Shown here: one piece after another, positions 31,301 to 38,500 of the stretch
Position numbering within the stretch: the first letter of the stretch is position 1
Layout: every line of letters begins with the position of its first letter
Assembly: GCF_030814695.1 (NCBI RefSeq)
Contig: NZ_JAUSVL010000001.1
Span: 2,144,227-2,208,226, forward strand
Reading direction: 5' to 3'
DNA: 64,000 nucleotides
DNA from: Oligosphaera ethanolica
Lineage (GTDB): Bacteria > Verrucomicrobiota > Lentisphaeria > Oligosphaerales > Oligosphaeraceae
Made by a program: the position numbers and the translations under genes
The notes under the pieces: generated by a model
What the model saw: only the letters and a program-made list of their open reading frames with translations
Database searches by the model: none
Told to the model about the DNA's origin: nothing

Positions 31301-31371
31301 AGCGCGCCGAACAGCGGCAAGGCCATTGTCAGCAACACAAAGGTCCAAATTGAGATGCGGTTATTCATCAT
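16360..31371 (-). CDS. Giant 5003-aa surface protein with lamin-tail domain and DUF11 repeats
   Basis: One uninterrupted frame of 15 kb. A signal peptide (FVLLTMALPLFGA) is followed by a lamin-tail domain (LRINEVMFDPGAG through EFIELYNEG to about residue 150), a module found at the N-terminus of large secreted bacterial proteins. Residues about 190-2600 are divergent Ig-like modules rich in cysteine. Residues about 2650-4300 hold five long repeats of 370-415 residues. Four contain IGE with a preceding SKT and PAGKL-x-DG-type segment, and they alternate a TIGE-type and a SHxxADG/PGxxxYRNYN-type DUF11 module. The last 125 residues are the shared C-terminal module (YSKDGGVTW, VTNLRW, final ITFQLRIK). 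Its ATG overlaps the upstream TGA in ATGA. The likely role is a very long extracellular fibre or adhesin. Confidence 0.92.
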   Translation of the reverse strand: MMNNRISIWTFVLLTMALPLFGALRINEVMFDPGAGEDPDAEFIELYNEGPGDVDLLNWSLDVNGLPLKTFDVSLILPAGQYLAVFMGSPAAPPPSSYLLGLASEVLGDNGGEILLRDDTSTPHDYIAYGTVVATPPAPLVFPLPISLAYWQSGDSIAFIQPDGTTNDDPSQWLNRRGANVTPAATNNRQPAPVVSYGSITVPAAFPSVNSCEEIEVPVTVSYSHEAPVFNAVVTSTLPAGFLFVSASAGGVFDDATRSVSWSLDTLDADAAVSVRVRPNCSVTTGQFTSAALALSFCRYPSQVPPVMVNSANVIASFDVNVPELNVAMSQYNTGAKVIIANVGSVVEFQIEVTNTGTGTLPGDGAFMTLTLAANLSLIGFRQNGPLGPPVEDLALDVVNGIFTGSTGAIAPAQTRMFYVKALSVGCATVFNCAKIELNWTCADNPPGTQSCSVDVDSGASVFCPPTLTFEVPVGAPAVYMGCQDVVRNIVVSNPNGVPLEITSLDVNLPSGYYWVSTSIGATAVGTYDQAGKSLSFTAAEISGGTGTIGAYGMISIELVMRPSCTATTDRKSTGVFVYEIECPLSGPLLASVSAEGNGITLRQPALAVAVQDPANPSKTTVLAERGEIVTFKVVVVNNGLGDLDTDGKAPGEEGGWLELLSVGSGLSMQSVRDITLGEPGVEVTPAGAPARWPTGVMGAGSDRTYLVDFLVQDCVDVSYDIGTYWTCAGADPLDNCQQDGESKGSVSIVLRNPSLSIAPTPFVVNYCTGATVSVPVSNADDDGIGAARNVSVALMGLNLAHYDIAMDPGSPFAVSIAGNVATFSLVDGDDADNDGGKDDIGRGHTCNIDFTVNIKDGVCSAATDGTLVYQPYYEDSCGIPYTAGTQLSSYSRTDRVGVAFTKAGPTIARVGDNGLVWTVSFSYTGQPGASFEYTLTDNYPDASNDLFGSFTIVSFADGGGSLTPGVDYTDDGDRITRSVTTVFDGDGNFSETFTIVFDAPDTVCAGGRTYTNSANVVINTPAAPVDCNDCTLPTTLSSASSITLNNRVEDDIDQHNRRVTYNNINIHGLDNSAYQGAGETCSTMVFDQILRFTPASPGAWAVDVDPGPDVSMRSVRFRDALNERLRAPNGVKKDLNVQIYYFAAPWEPAVPAGTDYGPNGTGLVDWNAVSYVAPTGAADGLLEIDLGGLDAIPGGAPSVPADGGILWIRYTLQAQSESVGTFTDFALVTVPLPGGDPCSLGQPETEYYHLAFVSIANSVPTVSISNVSSPNPLHIDRCETLTLRFNLGAEDSRPFDVYDARLVVDLGGNYRYLPGTTSFGAALLDEGGLSITSFEPIEAGNTLTWNFGDIRGLSGAGNRYVDITVQKSCDQASTWVGATISGNNQCNQIDDANGPGAANSQDAAIAAIVDFDDGDSTSYEPLLYSGRLETRFASQRVFYNDAYPTALLHIVNSGNGTLYNARIPVELGSLHNGTGSLTFLEAHVTAVSGSTSATVDTVNPIIPVAFGPEYAHGYRQITFAVDWMAPSSIVTIRLRLRMVLCADLSLKIVQAHWGCPSGPADACPENLDAPELNSSMEIRSGTARLLVIEHQSSPSIVDLCGSKMRIAIDVLNAGSVDVYEPIIRERFPEGLQIIPDSVHYSINGGALTPFPEISAAGLRYSEMNSTVTGIGTYQTIFWNFTDPDNDGDEADSLLPSPAFDDPFATDPLFNRHVVMKPTTRLRIEFDAELDGCANALAYQNSSRRAEATLLFDLPCHHDDRVGINGEPIVGPGRLPLDDTTRESTFLDPGEANVSVRVSGQNITQGAPVDFGQVNAELNDAVEWTVQLDALGPGVVPDPILELFVPAILSVDFATAPPVISSPANIVFVDSNPAGVPQANPAGMTYTFVFRNTDPAMIAANREYYFSATEKVTIAVPTQLNTCIDEKPTFEALLRWGCCLGTPGLEAASGQDQASLPIKSKADPPSISVVEGDGALIAEFDSCLGAYTIILTSPTTNRELSLRQLDVTMTLPNGWTYAPLVGDGTDFIYAGTGARQAADQLLPAEEEPVIVGDVLRWTSVSRGGNIPDDRAKLFPQEQLRIVVYLRADGSGVNCDLDGENNPSVPSFTQSVTFANYEDSCGGSLDSPKGASVAINPENPSLNILLVPSTRFIGSGSTDVQWELRIQNTGDKAAADIVLELDFGLGYSSVSHTGGAPAPAQVGNAFNWPIGSILSLPPAETLVWTFTASIDTVTRGDLAAQAAVRGYCRERDASLGCTYAFAETEQFVSGASIVKTLDGTRLQMPAVSTTPGPNDPAATAANASVGTILRNVIRVQIYEGGETDIIVRDVLPSGLVFLEANLVDSAGDWLANLVPTSSSNNIITFSHSSIGQFDNIVGGRIGADAFFLEIWSRVDDDTAVVTDGVVLTNTAQLTVIRGNQVFDHTTPDLALFSANEVTILEPFIRNDASLTKISDPPSLPANHVGAPLDIEPRPGGDNPVAYTFTAINTGSSPAYELEFTDLFPWQFEDPTALASPYGVIVSITPEAGPPARNLIKDTDYALSWVAGVSPNPGTLTVNLLPTADATLGVNETITIAYHGKVETFAPGTFVDNSGDVTGYSSLPAAGATLITARGTSLAENDDERTSYGGIYRNLPVKRTYHKFTNELIASGAIIAEITPMADGNPPALRDDGSTRATIGEQIEYWLRLSLPQLITLHDLAFVLDVPDGLTVRSAQWEIVLVDGDFSGAEKNLSHVELGTGVTQVRGQAGVGVDDFPQPLSNNSGSDQEMLVKVLFTVDRSYTGGVPVIANNLFSLPASFSWSTGSDNTDPIPAFTVLEPDLTTLTKTRSAHLQADNATPAVSPGTGTYRNYNLIGPDNPASATDPVANIYQVRPGDIVEYTVTFRNDGSATAWDIQLRDTIPLGMTLRPGSVSIQTNPPDADVSISEPAPAPVVIFNINRVLPGHDVTVTYRCDVDTGVAAGRYLQNQAEIIQYSSLPAAPFVPPVMPVVAWPEADRSVTSGGTDQYTALGPVFEKVGTEYPTSSKTVAAEITAPAGKLKDGTSRATIGELMTYELRVDIPDTTVLYDFTFGDVLPDGLTVRNATYSINGGPAVALDAAAIPSGTTTVSATSNPFGDVAGQPGVTDEIVIVITATVDQSFVSATGATDNGPFGIGGANGVVDAGDVIANNASFTWNQVNDTATTLSQDVESTPVTFTILEPRLVNLTKAKAAVSPAAFAGPGDGYRNYNAVGPSPNNSGPVNDVDLAVPGHIVRYTLTLSNTGNTIAYDVDVTDTIPSGMSYVPGSASVAAGPQPSVIAFRNVPLAPVPPSQTITFELNQLEAGNTATIEYQLQVDVPAAAGRFLLNQANLTDYRSLPAATAAFPDAARDTAEPSPRYATLGPALAYLGTAFPTASKTVASEISLPAGKLADGSARGTIGEVMTYELLVDIPDDHILYDLLVEDVIPANLTVRSQNLVPADITFAVINNNGTVTTYGPAAPQLGIVGNTVGLYLESDVRAQNGVVNEIRVVIAVTIDDVAANVAGTVFANNVTTTWNQVDENPGTPGARGTVNSVVTPAPADEPDSVDFMVIEPALASGILTKTRSGHYLADGVSAAVSPGTASYRNYNPTGPVSHLGAQDPVPNVYQVRPTEILEFTATFTNSGDARAYDITLIDSVPAGFTLLAAGVNAPTLSGGSTVGIAFINGTPSQPGGSGTPISFVINWLDPGQTCTMTFRTQIQPGIGAGAYLQNQLAIVDFGTTPDATAVFPALERDTASLVPYTAPNPKYEKVGSEYPVTSKTIQTELTAPAGKLRDGSSRATIGELVTYEILLDIKDDLQLFDLSLNDLLPDGLTAVSATYSINGAAPVALTIAAQGNGTTQIIDTATPLGDVAAVAALDNEVVFTITATVDQSFISAIGASDNGPFGVGGANGIVDAGDIIGNNAAFTWNQLNDEASASTQNAEAAVVLLTIVEPTLNSSFSKDLIRVLDSDGNTNVTTTRGHTGTISAELVPAAAGGKASYFRYPLGGGNPTRVDDVQVVLPEDYVEFRITVTNSGNARAFDVKIRDVLPPVAAVDYVSGTGSFAVGAGPYDTGSAGSLLNVASSVVNVAGVDCTQLDFTIDMINPGDSVVILYRLRVLQGIGAGHYIGQNVADLLDYGTLPDGSFAVQVGNLPSGNTVYDNSRERDTASTPAYATQGPDGDDIGVQYPEFITRVYRRYDIEGVLTDTLLLDATNIRIGEVLIYELEAVLPRYTTLFDGGAAGNALAFRHRLNRGYHLLAGTEKLAGGDIDLTALLKVGSPPMPYPILETQQIPTWYFTDIANTAATAQRAQLRFQAEVRSSEYTGAAYFTDQTLSYSLAGRSYLFWNTIDAPEKNTLLAEAVLNTGDHPFLQRDGVATAVVQPNLQLFKNSNPAPDSFIGVSTGIGDTISYTLTLRNWDNAGAGPYRGRGTAYNVLVTDILPKDIAPSPPAEPLLTAAVHSINSGTGATGAVLRPLVLGSDYTYDYSFDSVTMQGTITVRTIRDVLNNDYASRIAANNALVIGYQVSVNPDIGAQGSGAGQRVNQALLDDYYSFPEGINDPNNKLYGPDGPQRTSLLTETPAITKSSANAGDSVVAGAVVEYAIVAPTPVIRANLYDIEIRDSIPNGLTFGGDGSIAGVGPGPVSLDLGDAPGQVPGSEVVVSGGSGAVTISISGRELVVTVERVDAEGGADQVTVSMRTLIKDSFDNGAPIARLHEFTNAASLLWYDDDSSFLERSRYATISGTVSHFYDARGILFEPSHTGTAQPGTIRSYRHILRNFEENDINVPLVFSSTQSSWVWQLFIGDGDGNMVDGPYATGHVVNVPANGLVEVIMRAFVPSEITSLTTDVLTITATGAVDNVIAVTDVTVTQAERVAVFKEVSTTGDYATRLNVQPSQGNAVNQRIRFVNTGPDDIKEVYIFDFIPEHTAYIANSAVNTAEFGLQYSKDGGVTWLAGEPADNGESVVNGTVPAVTNLRWYYNGGAALTPGNEHVITFQLRIK

Positions 31372-32561
31372 GGTTCTGTCACCAACTTGGTCTCAAGCGT
31401 GTTGACTCCGGCCGCAGCCGTCCAAGCTGCGATGCCACCGCGGAGGACCAGCACATGCCGACATTTGCTCGCCGCCAGTTGCTCGGCAGCCTTGGCGGCC
31501 ATGTCGTCATGGTCGGCGATAACGACCAGAAGCGCCGACGCCGGCCATGGCGGCTGCGCCAGTTGCCATCGGGTCGAGGGATAGCACAGGCTGCGTGGGA
31601 TGTGGCCGCGCATAAAATCATCAGGTTGACGGATATCAAGCAGGAAAAGATCATTGACGACCTGCATGGAGCTGATCAAGTCCTTCAGTGTCGAAGCCTC
31701 GATCGGCACCACCGTGGCGCGGGTGGCGGTACCAGCCGTTTTCGCCGGCAAGTCCGGTGGCGATGTTTGCTCATTGGCAACGAGTAGCCAGCCGGTGTCA
31801 CGGACCTTTTCCGCGTGATCACTGAGAACCGCAAAGGGCAACCGGCCACCGGGAGCACTCAAGTCCTGCCGGCAACGGATGTCAAGCCGGCCCAGACCGC
31901 CGGCAACAATGATCATGGGCAGGGACGTGAGCAGTTCGCAGCCGTTGGGCAGCTCAAGCGCCGTAATGCGTAGATCACGGTCTTTGTCAAAAAGTCGTAT
32001 CTGCAGCCGGGCGGGGGTGCCGTCGCGAACGGGCAGTTGCGGGGGCATCAGTTCCCAGGCCGTGCGGGTATCCGGCACGGTCGCTTCGATGACGAGACGG
32101 CTGGGAGTCTTGGATGCATTATTGGGGACGAAAATGGAAAAGCGCTGCGGACCATATCGACCAGTGACATCAACCATCGCTTTCAGTTCGGTGCTCTCCC
32201 CCGGCGCGAGGTCATGCTTTGCCAACTGCAGCTTCGTGCAGCCGCAGCCGGCACGAGGCGTGCTGATATGCAAAGGGGCGTCGCCGCCGTTAATCAAGGC
32301 GAAACGGGCAGGAAAGATGAGCTGGCCAGCCGATGTATCCAGTTCGCCCAGAGATATGATCGCCGGCTCGACCAGCATACGCGGCCCGGGTGACGGCACC
32401 GTATCGTTCGCGGCGATCCTCAATACGCCAACGAGAAGAGAGACGACGACGCAACTTGCGGCCAGGCACTTGCGGCCGCGTCGTGCCGAGTCGTAGCAAT
32501 GGACTGCGGCGTTGCCATCACGAGGCATAACCAGGGCGCTTTCTCTTCCCGAGCGTGTCAC
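31368..32561 (-). CDS. DUF1573 protein with C-terminal rhodanese-like domain lacking the catalytic Cys
   Basis: The start is taken as GTG at 32561: it overlaps the upstream TGA in GTGA and has GGGGAGGA six bases before it. A downstream ATG at 32528 lacks such a site. The 397-residue product has a hydrophobic N-terminal segment (CLAASCVVVSLLVGVLRIAA), then a DUF1573 Ig-like domain with GCGCTKLQLAKHDLAPGES, and a C-terminal rhodanese fold (LLDIRQPDDFMRGHIPRSL through VLRGGIAAW). The active-site loop reads VVIADHDDM, without the cysteine that carries sulfur, so it is probably not a sulfurtransferase. It is likely periplasmic, perhaps an assembly factor for the surface proteins; that is inference from context. 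Confidence 0.87.
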   Translation of the reverse strand: MTRSGRESALVMPRDGNAAVHCYDSARRGRKCLAASCVVVSLLVGVLRIAANDTVPSPGPRMLVEPAIISLGELDTSAGQLIFPARFALINGGDAPLHISTPRAGCGCTKLQLAKHDLAPGESTELKAMVDVTGRYGPQRFSIFVPNNASKTPSRLVIEATVPDTRTAWELMPPQLPVRDGTPARLQIRLFDKDRDLRITALELPNGCELLTSLPMIIVAGGLGRLDIRCRQDLSAPGGRLPFAVLSDHAEKVRDTGWLLVANEQTSPPDLPAKTAGTATRATVVPIEASTLKDLISSMQVVNDLFLLDIRQPDDFMRGHIPRSLCYPSTRWQLAQPPWPASALLVVIADHDDMAAKAAEQLAASKCRHVLVLRGGIAAWTAAAGVNTLETKLVTEP

Positions 32562-35500
32562 GGTTTGTCCTCCCCTTCCAGACGCCGCAGCACACCGAAA
32601 ATCGACTCGTCGAACTTCCAATGCAGGGCCACGAAGAATCCCTTGTCCCAACGTTCGCCGCGCGAAAAATCTCGGTCCTCAAAGCCCTCGAAGTTGTATC
32701 CAAACGCCAGCCGGAGGTCCTTGACGACATTGAAACCGATGGTGGCGCCGTAACTCAGGGAATGTGCCGAGACGTCGTACTGTGAAAGCACCCGCCCACC
32801 AATGGCAACGAAGACCCGGTCGGTGATGTCCACCCTTGCGGCCATGGCCTTCACATCGCTGAAGAGCGCCGAGTCCAAATACTCGGCGGACGTGCTTTTG
32901 CACGCATACTTGGCTTCCAAGATCAGCCAGTCGCATGGCTGCCAGTTGCCCTCGACGGAGAGGATGAGGCGGCTAAGGCGTCCCCAGTCGGCGACGTCGG
33001 TGTCTTTCTCGTGCTTGAATTCGATGTCGCCGATAACATTGAGGGCGTCCCAAGTGACGGGCCGGTACGCGCACCCGACAAGAAGGTCCAAACTGAGGCT
33101 GTCACTGCTATCGTCCTTGGCGGCGATGTAATTGATGATATTGCGTCCGAAGAGCGTATAGTCCACGCCGACTTTGAGTGTACCACCGATTTCTGTCAGA
33201 TAGGACGTCTCAGTGTCTTCATCACGCATTTCATAGCGGCTGACTGCGGTACCCTCACCAGAAAGGGGGCGGTATTCGGAACTGAGGGTAAGCGCCCAGA
33301 AATCATCATCGCTGGCCTGTTTGCTTTTCCGGACCGCGTGGCTGAGTTCGGCGGTGCCGCCCAGCCGCCATTCGCTACTTACCTGGTGACTAATGTCCAA
33401 CCCGGAACCCGATCGCACCCGCCGGCCGCTAGCGCTGTTTTCAAGTTTGAGGCGGTTGAAGGCGCTGGTGGATTCATTGAGCTTGGCTTCGACCCCGAAG
33501 GTGGCATTGTATTCGGCGCCAGCAGTGGGGACTTCCCGACGTTCAGCGCCGAGAACAAGATCGGCATAGCGATTGAGAGTATAACGCACATCGGCATTGC
33601 TGCGCGTCGCCTGGTCAGTGCCGGAATCACCGAAAGCCTGCTGATGGAAAAGTTCCATGCGCAGGGATTGGCTCAGATTGAAGCCGGCACCAGCCCGGGC
33701 AAAGGGACTGCGGAGACACTCGCCGTTGCTTGCGCTACGCGATATGTCTTCCTCTTCCGTGTAACCCAACCCGAGCGTCAGTTCTCGCGTGTCCCTTTTG
33801 TAGATGAAATCGTGAATGGCCACATGACGCCGACGGTCGGAGCTGCGGTCGGTCTCAGTGTAAAATTCTTCCTTTGTGGACCAGCGGTCATTAAGATCGA
33901 ATTCGCCATCAAAGCCCAGGGTCATTCTGCCGGCGCGGTCGCCGGACATGCTCTGATTATCGAAGTCGTTGCCGATATTTCGGTAGTAGAGACGGTAGCG
34001 AGCCGCGTCGTATTTGCCTTCTAGTTCCAGTCGCATGGCGCTACCGTCGCTGCCATCGACCGAGCTGCTCTGGGCGAGTTCGCCGCTGAGGACCAGGCCG
34101 GGCTTGAGTTGTATGGACGCGTCGACGCCCTCAAGGACGTGATCGTTGGGCGCGGACTCATCCCGAATCTGGGTGACGCCGACAGCCATGGTGCGAGCGG
34201 CGTTGTGCAGCTCGGCGCGGCCACCATAACTGTTGTAGTCTTTCGACTTGCGACTATCTACTTCATAGTCGGCGACGATGAAGATCGGGTTGTTGTCGTT
34301 GTCCTGGGAAAGAACCGGCCGTTTGAAGAGAATGCGGCCCGTGTCGTAGTCAATGCTGTAGTCGGTAAAGCGCGTCATGCTGTCACTCTTGAGAACGACG
34401 TCGGGATGCCAGCGGTCCCGAGTTTCAATGACAATGCGTTCGCTATTGTAGATAATGTTTTTATCCGGCAGAGTATAGTAGCCGCTGACGCCTCGTCCGC
34501 GGATTTCGAGGCCCTTGATTTGGACCTGGTCGTTTCGCGAGAAGAATGCGTCAACGTCAAGATAGGTGCTTTCGGCATGCAACTTGGCGCCGGTCATGGA
34601 CCGCTGATAGGCGGCGAGCTGGGCTTTGTCCAAGCCGGTTTCAAAATCGCCGTACATGACGTAAGACTGATCTTTTTCGACCTTGACATAGAGCTTGTCG
34701 CGTGACTGGGCTTCATACTGCTGTTCGGATTCGTCGCCGTAAACCGGGTAATATTTCAGCGGATCCTGTTCGCTGAAGATTTTGCCGTCGTCGCGAGGTT
34801 TTTTGGAGTCATAGGACGTGGTCATGACCATGTTGTATGGCAGCGAGCCTTTGGCAAACCAGGCGACGCGGTTATCCATGTCGAGCTTGTGATCCGAATC
34901 ACCGCCTTCTCGCCCGCTGTCGCGGCGGTGAGAATCACTGACGGTGGTGGACGCGATACCCGATAGAATCCACGACCGTTGATGCGGCGCAAAAGTCACT
35001 TTGACCGTCTGATCCAAGTCACCGGCGATGACTCTGATCGAACGCGTTTCCGGTGTTGCCGCGGAGTTGAGGCGGATCATGGCCATGCCGTCGCGCACCT
35101 GTGCCTGATGCCCGGGCTCGGTCAGGCGCAGGTCCGGCGAAAGAATGTCTCCCTTATCCACCGTGACGGTCACCACCGAGCCGTGTCCGGTCGGCAGGCC
35201 CTTGTCGTCCAGCAACGTGATACGCAATTGCGGCTCGGTAAGACCGTCGGCCATCAGTGGGTTCGGCGTCACGTCGAGGGCAATCTTGACCGGCGTTGCC
35301 GCACGCAACACGCTGACTTCACTGACCCGCGGCGTGTTGTCGCCGGGATTGAGGACCTCGAGTCGCAGCGTGTTCTTGCCAGGATGAAGATTGACGCCGT
35401 AGTACAGGCAAGTCATGCGCCTGGCAACGACATCGACGCCGCGTTGGCCGATGCGCTCTTCCGGGACGACGTCGCCATTGACATACAAGGTGGCTTTACC

Positions 35501-38500
35501 GGCAAGGAAAAAAGCCGTCTTGATGGTGATCTGGTTGCTGGAAATAAAGGTTTCGTCGGGCTCGGGACTGAGTATGAGCGCCTCGAATTCATGAGGGCTT
35601 GGTGCCGGCGCGGCCTGCCGAGTCGCCGGCGAGGGATCAAAGTCTGGCGCGCGATCTTGGTCGCCGATGTTGACAATCACCCCTCTGGCCGTCTGCTCAT
35701 GACGCACGGCCGGATAGCCACTGGTGCGCTTGCGAAGGCGCAACTGCAGCTTGGCGCGGCCATCCTCGTCATCCATGTAACAGCGCAGCGAAGCCACATT
35801 GGGGTCGTCAAGCGCCAGGCGGTCTGGCTGCTTGCTGGAGTCTACTCCGGGAAGCATGACATGAACAATTCCCGACGCGGCATCAACTGCGACGTCGGCT
35901 AATAAGGCACTTTCACATTCGATTTCAACCCGGGTCGCCGCGCCTTCCGTGCTGACGCGGACGGGCCGAAGAACATTGCCCGGAGCGTCAACAGCACTGA
36001 CAGCGCCGGTGGCGCTGGTGCTGCTTGGAGCTTCCGCCGTGCTTTCTTTTCTGACTGGTAGCACGCGAAAGTTCGCCTTGTGTGGCGTTCCGTAACGCAG
36101 TTCGACCATTCGCGAGAGAGGATTCAAGGCGTTTTGTGAGTCGACAATGGCGGCTGTCATTCCGGGGGGCAGAGTGGTCTGGTCCAAACGCAGAACATGC
36201 ATTCCCGGTTTTATGCCCGTGAAATGATATTTTCCTTCGCGATCAGTAAGGACGTAGGTGCCGTCCTCCAGGATGAGCCTCACGCCCTGGATGCCCGGCT
36301 CGGCATGATTTTGCAGACGGTCGTCATTATGATCCACAAAGACTCGGCCAAAAATGATCGAATCGTTGTGGAACATGCCGGCCTCGACCTCGACATCGAC
36401 GCCACTGCTGGCCTGTAGGCGCGACCCCATGGGCAAGATCGCTGAAATGGTGACATTGTTGGTATTGCGACCGAGACGGGCATCCGTGGTAACTACGCAG
36501 GCATAGGCAATGGTCAGGCTTGAGTTAGGCGCAAGGGTGCCGAGAGTCCATCGGAGGGTTGAGCCATCTGCCGAGATCACGGGTTCGGCCTTCTTGCCAT
36601 CAAGAGTGGCCGAACCGGAGAGATAACGGAAGCCTCGCGGCAGCAGGTCGGTCAGTTGGGCATTGGTTAGGGTTTCAGACCCCTTGTTGTGCACCTCGAC
36701 TTCATAGCGCAAGGGATCGCCCAGGTCAACTTTGTCACTGCTGACTTTTTTGTTGATGGTGAGGATATTTTCTCCACCGACGACTGCCAGCACTTGATTG
36801 GATAGCCGTACCGTCTGAGTTTGGTCGCTGGTAATGCTGAAGATATTGGGTATTTCGGTGCCATCCTTCGTACCGGCCGCAACGTCGACACTGAAGCCGA
36901 TGCGGCCCGTAAAGCCGGACGGTATTTCAAAAATGTGCCAGACCACGTCGTGGGTCTGAGCCTCGTAACGGCCCGTAACGGTAATGGACTGGCCACTGCC
37001 CGTGCTGTCATAGATGACGCCGTTGGAAATGTTCTGCACATTGGTGAGGTAATCGCTGAGTTCGTCGCGAATAATCGTGTTGAAAACTGGGCCGGGACCA
37101 TTGTTACCGAAAATGTTCACGTAGGGAATCGTCGTGCCGATGCCGATGGTGTCCGGCGCATCATGGTCTTTGATGAAGGGATCCCAGAAATTTCCCGGCG
37201 CCATGACCCGCAGAATGCTGTTGGAGGTGAGATTGCTTTGGCTGGGGTCAAGTGCCGATTGGGCACGCAGGGTGATGCGATAACCTTGGCCGTCGTTATC
37301 ACCGTTGGGCTGACCGCTCGCGGCGAGAGCGTCGGTGGGTATGATCATCCTAACGGCTATGGTTCGGCTTTCACCCGGAGCCAACGGCCCAGTGTCCGGA
37401 ATGCCGTCACCATTGCTGTCAAACAGGGTGGAAACATTGCTTGGTGCAAACAGCGGCTTGCCGGTATTCGGATGCAGGAAAGGCGTGACGCCATCGGCCT
37501 CCATGCGCGGCACGATCCCACTGACGGCCATGATGCGCACGTTGGATAGCCAAGATGGTGGCAGGTTGGTCAAGGCGTCAATGCTGACGTTGATAGTGTC
37601 CGGCGCATTAGCATTATTGCGAACCGTGTTCAGGAAATAAACGGTGTTACCCGTGACCTGAGTGCCATATGGATTGGGATTGATAACCGGCACTCCGGGG
37701 TCGACAGTCACATCGCCGTTGTTGTTCAGCTCGCCAAAGATGTCCCCCAAAGCCGCCGGCTCGTCATAGGGGCCGATCAGCACCTGGCTGACCCGGGACT
37801 GCACCGTGACGCGAACGGTATTCGTCGCCAAGTCCTCCCGGGCCTCGCCTTGCCGACTGCGGTACTGCACGCGGCTGGTGTTCGGCAACAGACCAGCAGG
37901 ATGGTCCTCAGCTATCGCCAGCCGAAACGTGACCCGCGCCTGCTGGCTTGGGACAAAAATATCAGCAGCGTTGTCAAAGAGGACGCCGAGTTCGACAATC
38001 CGCGCGGCCAGCGCGGCTTCGGTGGCGCCGGCCAGCTCGCGCCAAGTGTCATCGCCAGCAAAACGAGCCAGCCGACGCTGCCCCGCGGGGCTGGCCGCTA
38101 ACGTCCCTGGAACGTAACGAATCAAGCCGTCAACGGCACTGGTTAGGTAATCCCGGACCAAGACCCCCCGGCGGCTCACGCCATCAACCAGCACCGTCTC
38201 AGGTTGGGCAACGAGGCTGCCGACGTTGATCACATCCAAGATGAAATCGACCTGGCTGCCCGGAGCCGCAGATGTCACCGCTGACGCTTTGCTGATCTTG
38301 AGCACGGCGTCAAAAACCAACTGAACGCGATTGACATTGTCCCGATCTATGAGGGAGAGATCACCCAGTGACCGCGCTTGAATATCGTGATAAAGTTCAG
38401 GGGCCAAATGGGTACCGGCCGGCGCATCTGGCGGGATGTCAATGCGCAGCAGCAGATTGACAAAAGCTCCCGGCGCCAGCAGCTCCACCCGGCTAATCTC

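Noticed and set aside
16360-31371. Possibility that the 15-kb frame is an assembly artefact
   Set aside because: The internal repeats are diverged, the frame stays open throughout, and normal signal and C-terminal modules are at its ends.
32568-32651. Earlier start of the DUF1573 gene at 32651
   Set aside because: It would overlap the barrel gene by almost 100 bases, whereas GTG 32561 has a strong ribosome-binding site and a GTGA overlap.
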